From JAZDCZ01 sp046757925 (GTDB lineage: Bacteria; Gemmatimonadota; Gemmatimonadetes; Gemmatimonadales; GWC2-71-9), in contig JBHHZE010000040.1 in NCBI GenBank assembly GCA_046757925.1, positions 1-31,777 of the forward strand: 31,777 nucleotides of DNA. The letters are read 5' to 3'. The notes below the pieces were generated by a model that was not told the origin of the DNA, made no database searches, and saw only the letters and a list, made by a program, of their open reading frames with translations. Of the stretch, positions 23,132 to 30,817 are shown in pieces. Numbering within the stretch: position 1 is the stretch's first letter; every line of letters begins with the position of its first letter. The translations under genes and the position numbers were made by a program.

Positions 23132-24112
23132 CTAGTCCAAACCGAGCAGCCGAGCTGCGTTGCCGCCCAAGATTCTCGTGCGGTCGACCTTATCTAGGTC
23201 CAGGGCATGAATGCTCTGGAGCATACTCTTGATGCTTCCAATACGGTGGGGGTAGTCGCTGCCCGCCACAATGTGATCGGCTCCGGCGAAATCGATGGCA
23301 AGCTGTAGTGCCCGGACGTCGAAGTTCACCGTATCGTAGTAGAACTGTTTGAGGTACTCGCTGGGTGGACGGCTGATGTTACGTCTACATTCCTCGAACG
23401 CTTCATAGCCGCGGTCCAATCTTTCGGCGAGGTATGGTATCGCACCTCCCAGGTGAGCTAATACCCAACGGATGCCCGGGAAGCGCTCGACAACGCCGCT
23501 GAAAACCAGCTTTGCCGCAGCCAGCGTGGTGTCGAATGTGAAGCCGATCAAAGGCATCAACCAGTATTCCGTCATAGCCTCGACACCGACGGGATGTATG
23601 GGATGGATGTGGAAGACCACGCCCAGCCGATCGGCAAGCTGGTACAGCGGGAAGAATTGCTCGTCGCTCAATGAGGTACCGTTGACATTGCTGAAGACCA
23701 TCGCGCCTTTGAATCCAAGTTGGTTGACCGCCCGGTCCAGTTCAGCGACAGAAGCGTCGGGATCGTTCAATGGGAGGGTGGCAAGGGCAGCAAAGCGGTC
23801 GCCCCTACTGGCAACGACTTTGGCCAGACAGTCGTTGATCGTTTTGGCCAAGGGTACCGCAACTTCGCGAGACTCGATATGAGTGCCCGGTGATGTGAAG
23901 GTGAGTACTTGTTTGTCCACACTTTCGGTGTCCAGAACGGTCTGTCGGAATGCGATGTCCCTATGCCCGGGGACAATGATGTTGTAGTCACCCGGATAGT
24001 GTAGGACTGGATTGTTGTCACGATCCACGGTCACCTTGATAGTGGATCCTGCATTCAGAGCTTCGAGATATTCTGGGGGATAATAATGATTGTGAAAGTC
24101 GATCACGGTCAT
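23132..24112 (-). CDS. ACMSD-like metal-dependent amidohydrolase/decarboxylase
   Basis: This 326-residue protein is in the ACMSD (amidohydrolase_2) branch of the amidohydrolase superfamily. Metal ligands are visible as H7 and H9 (DFHNHYYP), H168 (VVFHIHP), H220 (VLAHLGGAIPYLAERLDRGY) and D286 (VAGSDYPHR). Members decarboxylate aminocarboxymuconate semialdehyde, resorcylates, carboxyvanillate or isoorotate. I start at ATG 24112, which overlaps the TGA of the APC permease gene (ATGA). The frame continues upstream, but that part lies within the permease gene. The substrate is unknown. Isoorotate (5-carboxyuracil) decarboxylation would supply uracil to the adjacent pyrimidine operon, but there is no residue-level proof. 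Confidence 0.85.
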   Translation of the reverse strand: MTVIDFHNHYYPPEYLEALNAGSTIKVTVDRDNNPVLHYPGDYNIIVPGHRDIAFRQTVLDTESVDKQVLTFTSPGTHIESREVAVPLAKTINDCLAKVVASRGDRFAALATLPLNDPDASVAELDRAVNQLGFKGAMVFSNVNGTSLSDEQFFPLYQLADRLGVVFHIHPIHPVGVEAMTEYWLMPLIGFTFDTTLAAAKLVFSGVVERFPGIRWVLAHLGGAIPYLAERLDRGYEAFEECRRNISRPPSEYLKQFYYDTVNFDVRALQLAIDFAGADHIVAGSDYPHRIGSIKSMLQSIHALDLDKVDRTRILGGNAARLLGLD

Positions 24113-25440
24113 GAGCTGACAGATTCCTTTCGAGCCTTGTTGGCCCAGAAGAGGTAAACAGGTAGCCCAACCAGGACGAAGGACAGGCCAAGGATACTCT
24201 CGGTAGGGTCGGAGACGATCTGGTTGGTGACCACGAGGAGAGATGCTGCTACAAAGATGACGGGAACAACGGGGTAGCCCCAAATGAAATAGCCGCGTGG
24301 AGGGGTGTTCCTGCGACGGAGCAGGATCAAGCCGAGCGCCATGAGCCCGAAGAATATCCACTCGGTGTATACTACGCGCGTGAAGAGTGTACGGTATGTC
24401 CCGGTAAGAACGAGGATCGAGGACCACATTGCCTGAATGACGATCGCACGATGCGGCGTCCTGTAGCTGCGATGCACGGTGGCGAGCCAGTTGAATAGCA
24501 GACCATCTCGGGCCATTGAGAAGTATACGCGTGGCCCGCTCAGAATGATGCCGCTCAGGGCTCCAAACGTTGAGAAGATTACCAACGCGGACATGACTGC
24601 GCCCCCACCGGATCCAATGACAGCGTTGGCGGCATCGGCAGCCACACGAGTGGATGACGCCAGTGTGTCGAGCGGCAGCACGTACATGTAGACCGCGTTC
24701 ATCGCGACGTAACAAGCCGTGACGATGAGAGATCCATACAGCAGAGCGCGAGGGATGGTCGCCTGGGGATGGACGGTCTCTTCGGAGTTGTAGGTCACCA
24801 TGTGCCAGCCGCCGAATGCAAACAGCCCTGCGGATACGGCGAGGCCAAACCCGCGCAGGGACAGCTGAGATGGCCCACTCGTTTGGAAGTGTTGTGGTAC
24901 TCGCGACCCCAGAAGAACTCCCAAGAAAATGATGAGCGCGATGGCTGCCAGCTTGCCGATGGTAAAGGTGGTTTGCAATGTGCTTCCGTGGCGCACGCCC
25001 CGGTAGTTAACGAGTGAGAGTAGCACTATCAAAGCGACGGCTACGATCTTCAATCCGGCCGGTTCTAAGGGAACGAAGAACCCAACGTACCTCGCAAAAA
25101 CCACCGATATGGCGGCGATAATGCCGGAATGCATGCTCCAGAACATCGCCCAACCCCAGAGAAAGCCCACCGACGGAGAGTAGGCTTCTGTGAGATAGAT
25201 GTACACTCCGCCGCTTTTGGTATAAATGCTCGACAACTCCGCACATACCAGGGAGCCGAAGAGGGTCAGGGTGCCGGCGACGAGCCAGACCAGAAAGACC
25301 CCCGTGACCGAGTTGACCTGTCCCGTGATCTCGGAGGGTTGAACGAATATCGAGGCTCCGATTATCGTGCCCACCACCATGGCGGTGGCATGCGGAAGAT
25401 GAATGGCGCGCTCGAGTTGCTGATCGGGTTCACTAGGCAT
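24109..25440 (-). CDS. APC-family amino acid permease
   Basis: This 443-residue membrane protein has about 12 TM helices. The first helix contains the APC signature VVGTIIGASIFVQPSEI (about residues 23-39), with the unwound GxxIG site. Later features are YIYLTEAYSPSVGFLWGW and SLRGFGLAVSAGLFAFGGWH. LAT-like/cationic-amino-acid-type permeases are the closest fit by eye. I chose ATG 25440 because the hydrophobic core starts soon after it, family proteins begin there and a GGGGAG site lies upstream. The longer 495-residue reading has a basic low-quality N-terminus. It is co-translated with the ACMSD-like enzyme, so it may import that enzyme's substrate or a related compound. The substrate is unknown. 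Confidence 0.88.
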   Translation of the reverse strand: MPSEPDQQLERAIHLPHATAMVVGTIIGASIFVQPSEITGQVNSVTGVFLVWLVAGTLTLFGSLVCAELSSIYTKSGGVYIYLTEAYSPSVGFLWGWAMFWSMHSGIIAAISVVFARYVGFFVPLEPAGLKIVAVALIVLLSLVNYRGVRHGSTLQTTFTIGKLAAIALIIFLGVLLGSRVPQHFQTSGPSQLSLRGFGLAVSAGLFAFGGWHMVTYNSEETVHPQATIPRALLYGSLIVTACYVAMNAVYMYVLPLDTLASSTRVAADAANAVIGSGGGAVMSALVIFSTFGALSGIILSGPRVYFSMARDGLLFNWLATVHRSYRTPHRAIVIQAMWSSILVLTGTYRTLFTRVVYTEWIFFGLMALGLILLRRRNTPPRGYFIWGYPVVPVIFVAASLLVVTNQIVSDPTESILGLSFVLVGLPVYLFWANKARKESVSS

Positions 25441-25548
25441 GGCTGGACAATGCTCCCCAGGACCGGTTCCTTTGTCAAGGCGGTCGCTCCGTTGTATCCG
25501 ACGCAGCCAGGCTCCAGTACAGACACGAGCGGCCGACCGCTGGATCCG

Positions 25549-25564
25549 GTTAACATATGTAAAC
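25549..25564. promoter_or_regulatory. Palindromic operator-like site between divergent genes
   Basis: GTTAACATATGTAAAC is a 16-bp inverted repeat with one mismatched pair around a perfect ACATATGT core. It lies in the 187-bp gap between the APC permease gene (minus) and the propeller-GGT gene (plus), 64 bp before the latter's ATG. It is A/T-rich against a GC-rich background, which suits a dimeric regulator site. No regulator gene is in the window. Confidence 0.4.
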
Positions 25565-25627
25565 GACCGACCGCGAAATATCCGCGTCTTCGTCAAGGCG
25601 AGACATCGCTGAAAGGTGGCAGACTAC

Positions 25628-28462
25628 ATGCTCGCTACTCTCTGCGCGCTGCTGATACTGGGCGTACAATCCAGTGACAGCAGTATCATCTTGAAAACGG
25701 GGGTTCGCACCCCGGCCTATTCCCCCACTGGGCGATTGGCCTTGGAAATAAACGGAGATCTCTGGCTTCGCGAACCAGGTGATGGCGGGCCGATGGTGCA
25801 ACTTACTTCGGGGCCGGCCTGGGACGTCGAGCCGGCATGGACGCCCGATGGCAAGGCGCTCGTCTTTTCATCGAACCGAGCCGGCAACTTCGATCTGTGG
25901 AAAATCGAGGTCGTAGACAATGAAGTTGGAGACAACAGCGAACTGGCAACGCCTACGACAATCACCAGTTCGCCCGACGCCGAGGGCGAACCGAGTGTTG
26001 CGGCCAACGGCGACATCGTGTTTACGCGCGGGCGTGGCCCACTGTCAGATCTGTGGATCCTATCGAGCGGAGAGTTTCGCAGACTGACGAAACGGAAGGG
26101 CGCCGAACGATCTCCGGCTGTTTCACCCGATGGGCGGCAGGTGGCGTACGTGTCCGAGCTGGCGGGCCGTAGACAGCTCAGGATTCGTTCTGTAGATGGC
26201 GACGACGACAGGCTCGTGATCGGCAATATGCAGCCTGAGTATCCCACTTGGTCGCCGCAAGGCAACCTGATTGCCTTTGCGACCCGCAGGGGGCACATCG
26301 GTGTGTGGATCACTCCTGTAGATGGTCACTATACGAATCTCATGAGCACAAAGAGAGCTTACCCCGCCTGGTTACCGGACGGTAAACAGATTGCCCTGGC
26401 CGAACTGCCGAGGGCGGAGCCCACATATAACGGTGACCCCAACCGACTGGACGACCGCAAGGTCGGGGACTTGGATGCCTGGGAAGGACGCCTGTGGCTG
26501 GTGCCAGCCCCCGCAGTTCCGGACGCAGGCGTTAGAGAGCTGCAGTTTGCAGCAAGCACGGGACGTGCGGAGCACAACGGACAATTGTTCGACCGTGTGT
26601 GGAACCGGATGAAGCGTCTGTATTATCGAACGAGCAACGCCGGCCAGTGGGATGCACTGAAGGCGAAGCTTAGACCGCGGGCGGTGGCTGCTCACACTCG
26701 CGAGGAAGCTGAAGCGGCGACATATGAAATCATTCGTCAGCATCCGCATATGCGCACGGAGGTGAGTGGTAAGGCCGCCGTGTCGAGTGCTAACTCTATG
26801 GCGACGGCGGCTGGCATAGCGATACTCCAAAGAGGCGGCAACGTAATTGACGCTGCTGTGGCGGTGTCTTTTGTTCTAGGTGTCGTGGAGCCAGACGCTA
26901 GTGGCCCGGGCGGTTATGGGGAGATGGTGTTGTATCTTAGCGGAATGACCGAGCCGGCGGTCATCGAGTTTCTGACACGCGTCCCAGAGCACGGCGGGTT
27001 GGACAATGCTGCGCTGCTCGAGAACGGCAGTCTCCCATCCGACGGTCCGGTACTCGCCAATGTTCCTGGCACCGTGGCCGGTATGTGGAAAGCCTGGAAG
27101 GAGTATGGTAGTGGCGAACTCAAGTGGGCTGAACTCGTGGAGCCGGCCATACAGTTGGCCGAGAACGGTTTCGTTTTGGACGATGCGTTTACAACTACAC
27201 TGGCTCGGGAACGCGATCGTTTCCTCAAGTACGAGAGTAGTACAGCCCTTTTCTTTCCGAATGGAGAGCCGCTTGCGCCGGGAGACACGTTGCGGAATGC
27301 CGATCTGGCGTGGACGCTGCGGCAGATTGCTGAAGGTGGAGCCGACGCGTTCTATCGTGGTCCGGTAGCGAAGCGACTGGTGTCCGATCTGAGGGGGAAA
27401 GGCAATGCCATCTCACTGAGCGATATGGCCCGTTACTTTGCCGCCACACGTGAGCCTGTTAGAGGTACGTATCACGGCCACACGATCTATTCTTCGGCAC
27501 CGGCTGCAAGTGGCGGTGCTTCTCTGATAGCGAAGCTCAATCTATTGGATCAGTTTGCAAAACCTGCTTTGTATACCACCGACGCAGCTACACTCCATGC
27601 GATGATCGAAGCCTGGAAGCTGGCCCCGTCTCTGTTCGGCCGGTTGGCTGATCCGGATCTTTGGCCGGTGGATATTGGTCCCGCTTTGGATAAGGCGAGC
27701 GCCAAGCGACGCTGGGGGCGCTGTTTCAAGGCGGACAAGAGTTCCGGGCCGGCGGAACTAGGAACCAATGGCGATGAGCTGGAGTGCGCCAAAGATGGCA
27801 AGGTAACGACATCGTGGGGGGAGGAACTGCCGGGTTGTGATTGGAGTGACGACCGTGGGTGCCGCTCGTCGGGGACGACGGCCTTCGCCTTGGCGGATGC
27901 GGATGGGAATCTCGTGGCGGTGACCCAGACGCTGGGTACGTGGGGCGGCAATTTCTACGTCTCGCCGGGTCTGGGCTTTCTGTATAACGACAAAATGCGC
28001 TCCTATCGGACTGATCCCGCTGCCTTTGGAGCTCGGATACCATTCTCCAGGCACAGTACCAGCATAGCCCCGACCTTGGTGTTCAAGGGTACGGGCGAGC
28101 AAAAGACTCCGTTCTTGGCCGTAGGGGCGGCAGGCAACGCTTGGATCACGTCTGCCGTGTACCAGATGGTTGCGGCGACAATCGATCGTGATCTCGGACC
28201 TCAGGACGCCCTGGAGCTTCCCAGGTTCCTGGTGGGTGTTCGCAGACAGAAGTCCGAAGTGAAAGATATAGTTGTCCAAATAGAAGATGGATTTGCGCCC
28301 GAAGTGATACGGCGGTTGAAAGCTATGGGACACGAGTTCCAGCGGATCTCGCTCCGGGGTGAACTACGAATGGGGTATGGTGCAGCCGTACGGATAGACG
28401 GCGCGACTGTCACGGGTGGGGCAGACCCTCGGCGCTCGGGTGCCGCAGCGGCAATCCGGTAG
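25628..28462 (+). CDS. Tricorn-like beta-propeller fused to gamma-glutamyltransferase domain
   Basis: This is a continuous 944-residue protein starting at ATG 25628 (AAAGG upstream; a GTG 12 bases earlier is possible). A short signal segment (MLATLCALLILGVQSS) is followed by TolB/tricorn-type PD40 propeller blades at about 30-295 (AYSPTGRLALEINGDLW, AWTPDGKALVFSSNRAGNFDLW and others). Residues about 318-376 (FDRVWNRMKRLYYRTSNAGQW and on) look like the tricorn C1 helical linker that normally leads to an S41 protease. Here GGT sequence begins instead near 382 (AAVSSANSMATAAGIAILQR) and runs to the end. The Ntn nucleophile is probably T750 in SGTTAFALADADGN. The usual TTH histidine is Ala, and the usual glutamate-binding Arg (D-F/Y-R-E) aligns with Leu in IEFLTRVP. 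Autocleavage is plausible, but the glutamyl specificity is doubtful. Confidence 0.82.
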   Translation: MLATLCALLILGVQSSDSSIILKTGVRTPAYSPTGRLALEINGDLWLREPGDGGPMVQLTSGPAWDVEPAWTPDGKALVFSSNRAGNFDLWKIEVVDNEVGDNSELATPTTITSSPDAEGEPSVAANGDIVFTRGRGPLSDLWILSSGEFRRLTKRKGAERSPAVSPDGRQVAYVSELAGRRQLRIRSVDGDDDRLVIGNMQPEYPTWSPQGNLIAFATRRGHIGVWITPVDGHYTNLMSTKRAYPAWLPDGKQIALAELPRAEPTYNGDPNRLDDRKVGDLDAWEGRLWLVPAPAVPDAGVRELQFAASTGRAEHNGQLFDRVWNRMKRLYYRTSNAGQWDALKAKLRPRAVAAHTREEAEAATYEIIRQHPHMRTEVSGKAAVSSANSMATAAGIAILQRGGNVIDAAVAVSFVLGVVEPDASGPGGYGEMVLYLSGMTEPAVIEFLTRVPEHGGLDNAALLENGSLPSDGPVLANVPGTVAGMWKAWKEYGSGELKWAELVEPAIQLAENGFVLDDAFTTTLARERDRFLKYESSTALFFPNGEPLAPGDTLRNADLAWTLRQIAEGGADAFYRGPVAKRLVSDLRGKGNAISLSDMARYFAATREPVRGTYHGHTIYSSAPAASGGASLIAKLNLLDQFAKPALYTTDAATLHAMIEAWKLAPSLFGRLADPDLWPVDIGPALDKASAKRRWGRCFKADKSSGPAELGTNGDELECAKDGKVTTSWGEELPGCDWSDDRGCRSSGTTAFALADADGNLVAVTQTLGTWGGNFYVSPGLGFLYNDKMRSYRTDPAAFGARIPFSRHSTSIAPTLVFKGTGEQKTPFLAVGAAGNAWITSAVYQMVAATIDRDLGPQDALELPRFLVGVRRQKSEVKDIVVQIEDGFAPEVIRRLKAMGHEFQRISLRGELRMGYGAAVRIDGATVTGGADPRRSGAAAAIR

Positions 28463-30562
28463 CTAGAACGTGACGTTCAGGCCGCCCGACCAGGTTCGTC
28501 CTGCGGCGGGCAAGCCAAGCTGAGGAAGCACGAGGTCGTCCGTCACGTTATCGCCGCGGACGAACACCTCCCACACTTGGTAGGAAGGCAGCGTGAGTTG
28601 CTGCCCGACTCTGAGATTCAGCACGACAGATGTGTTGAGGGGTACGAATTCGTTGAAGTCGTTCAGCGAGTACGCACGTCCCGTGTATTCCGTTTCCACT
28701 ACGACGGACGTGCCCTGGTGCCCTGTATACTCTGCGGTGAAACGGCCCAGCGCGTTGGGTTTCTCGGCGATCCTCGTGGGATCGGCATCGGTCTCTCTTC
28801 GGCGGCGGACGTTCAGGAGCGTGAGGTGACCTTCGAACTTGAGGTAGCTCACAGGTGTCGTGGCAGCGACGATCTCCAGCCCGATAACCTTACTACCTCT
28901 CAAGTTGATGCGCCGACGCCTAGGTCTGGTCTCACCTTCAACCAGGACAACCTCTTGATCTATCGTGTTGGATGTGAATGTTGCGAACGGAATGATCTCT
29001 CCCGAGTACGCAGGGGTGCGCGCCCCGAGCCCGAGTTCTGCCTGCGTCGATGACTCGGGTCTCAAGTCGGGATTTATGAGAAATCGGTTGAGGGCCTGGC
29101 CAAAGAGCTCCCGCATGGTCGGGAAGCGTGTCTTGCGGCCTACCGAAGTACGAACGAACCAGCCCGAGTTACCGTGATATATCGTGCCCAGCGTCACCGT
29201 GTAATCGGTAAACGCATCTATATCCGGTTTGTCGCCTGTCTTGGGCGCAAACATGGCGTCGAAACTCGCTCCAACGTTGACCTCCAGTCCCGGACTCGCC
29301 GTGAATTCGTACTCCCCACCGACACTCAGCAGGTGTTGCTGGAACTCGAGGCGAGGCGGCGTGGATCCGGGCAGAGCACGGCCGTCTGGCTCGAGATCTT
29401 GATCCCGCTGCCAGTGCGTAGACGTGAGCCAGTTGGCCGCAACTTTCATTGAGCCAATAAGTAGGGGCCGAGTGAGCGTAAACCTTGCACCCACAGTTAG
29501 ATCGTCATCGTCTTCCCTATCTTTGAGGCTATCGAATGACGCTGACGTGTAAGAGTCGATGGTCTGTGAGAAGGACGAGACCCAGGCGGATCCTTTCCAC
29601 ACGGTGCTTCCGGAGATTGCGTCGCTGCTAAGGATGGCCACGGTGTTGCGCCAATCGGGATAGCGCCAGAACCTGACTCGGGATACGGCCGGGTCGAGAT
29701 GACCCTCGGGTGCGACTCCCTTGCGGGCATCGGCGTGCATAAGGGTCAGGCCGATTCTTGCGTCACGTGCCACGTCGTAAGATCCATGGGCAAACAGATT
29801 GAATATTCTCGAGCCGGTGTTGGTGCGTATATCGTCATCGGGCTGTGAGAACGGGAGATCGGCTTCAGAGGATAAGGCCAGCCCGTCGGATCTAGAGTAT
29901 GACACTGATCCCACATAGCTAAAGTGATCCCTGGTGCCACGACGTGTAAGTGAAGCGAAAGATCTATCTTGGCTGCCGTATCGCGCGGTCATTTGCGTTT
30001 CGGATCCGGCAAAGTCGGCGGTCCTGGCCGTCAAGTTCACCGCACCACCCAGAACGTTAGTCCCATATTCAATGGGAGGTACTCCCTTTGCCACCGTCAT
30101 TCCGCCAATAACGCTTGCCGGCACGAGGCTCAAGTCGATGCGATTGTCCCAAGGGATGTTTAGCAGAGCGCCTTCAAAGAAGAGTCCCACCTGACGCTCG
30201 CCGGCATCGCGCAGGTAGACCAACGTCTCACCGCGCGAGTTGGTTTGAACGTGCGCCGATGGTATGAGACGGGCGAAGTCCGACACCATCGTTGCGTCGT
30301 GTCTCTTGATCTGTTGGAGCGAGATGCGGTTGTAGGTGTAGGTGAACATGGTTGGATCGTTCGGGCTGGCAACTATTACAACCTCGCTGAGGTTGATCCT
30401 ACGCAGGGAGTCGAGGCTGCCACGAAGGGAATCTTGTTGCGCTGCCGCCGGTTGCGACAGGACGCACAAGAACAGAAATGCGAACCAGAATCGACGTCTG
30501 CTGGTTGGCCTAGCTATCGGTGAAGCCAGAATCAGATCCCAGGTTAAGATTGATTCCTGCAT
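28463..30562 (-). CDS. TonB-dependent outer-membrane receptor
   Basis: With ATG 30562 as start this is a 699-residue receptor. Residues about 13-40 hold a Sec signal (RRRFWFAFLFLCVLSQPAAAQ). A TonB-box-like LSEVVIVAS follows, then the plug domain (about 50-170: DFARLIPSAHVQTNSRGETL, GTNVLGGAVNL) and a 22-strand-type barrel ending in GGLNVTF with the terminal aromatic. The FPTMRELFG and NPDLRPESSTQAELGLG motifs in the barrel are typical. The frame stays open 336 bp further upstream without signal-like sequence, so the longer reading is unlikely. No ribosome binding site is evident. Its stop abuts the stop of the GGT fusion gene. The ligand is unknown. No carboxypeptidase-like N-domain (SusC type) is present. 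Confidence 0.88.
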   Translation of the reverse strand: MQESILTWDLILASPIARPTSRRRFWFAFLFLCVLSQPAAAQQDSLRGSLDSLRRINLSEVVIVASPNDPTMFTYTYNRISLQQIKRHDATMVSDFARLIPSAHVQTNSRGETLVYLRDAGERQVGLFFEGALLNIPWDNRIDLSLVPASVIGGMTVAKGVPPIEYGTNVLGGAVNLTARTADFAGSETQMTARYGSQDRSFASLTRRGTRDHFSYVGSVSYSRSDGLALSSEADLPFSQPDDDIRTNTGSRIFNLFAHGSYDVARDARIGLTLMHADARKGVAPEGHLDPAVSRVRFWRYPDWRNTVAILSSDAISGSTVWKGSAWVSSFSQTIDSYTSASFDSLKDREDDDDLTVGARFTLTRPLLIGSMKVAANWLTSTHWQRDQDLEPDGRALPGSTPPRLEFQQHLLSVGGEYEFTASPGLEVNVGASFDAMFAPKTGDKPDIDAFTDYTVTLGTIYHGNSGWFVRTSVGRKTRFPTMRELFGQALNRFLINPDLRPESSTQAELGLGARTPAYSGEIIPFATFTSNTIDQEVVLVEGETRPRRRRINLRGSKVIGLEIVAATTPVSYLKFEGHLTLLNVRRRRETDADPTRIAEKPNALGRFTAEYTGHQGTSVVVETEYTGRAYSLNDFNEFVPLNTSVVLNLRVGQQLTLPSYQVWEVFVRGDNVTDDLVLPQLGLPAAGRTWSGGLNVTF

Positions 30563-30817
30563 GACTTGTGCTATCGTGAAATCCGGCGCCGTAAAACTAA
30601 CCATATGAAAGCGGGTTGTCATCAGCGCGCGGACGGTGTCGTCTAAACGTACGCGCGCATCGTCCAATATGTTGAAAGACAGCTCGACCTTCTGCACTCC
30701 GACCCAGAGGGGGTGATGTGGCCTGCGGCGAAGATGGCAGTGGGTAGCACCAGGCCTATCGCAAGGTGCTTCTCGGAGTAAATTGCGGCTATCGAGAACT
30801 ATGACATGGAGGACCTG
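30563..30817. other. Divergent intergenic region between receptor and M14 peptidase genes
   Basis: This is 255 bp. The minus-strand frame remains open through it but encodes no signal-like or barrel-like sequence, so I treat it as non-coding. I see no convincing -35/-10 pair on either strand and no strong repeat. GGAGG at 30808-30812 is the ribosome binding site of the M14 gene. Confidence 0.4.

Noticed and set aside
24113..24715. An upstream extension of the ACMSD-like gene to 527 residues
   Set aside because: The extension lies out of frame within the APC permease gene and is low-complexity; the ATG at 24112 begins exactly at the metal-binding motif as in the family.
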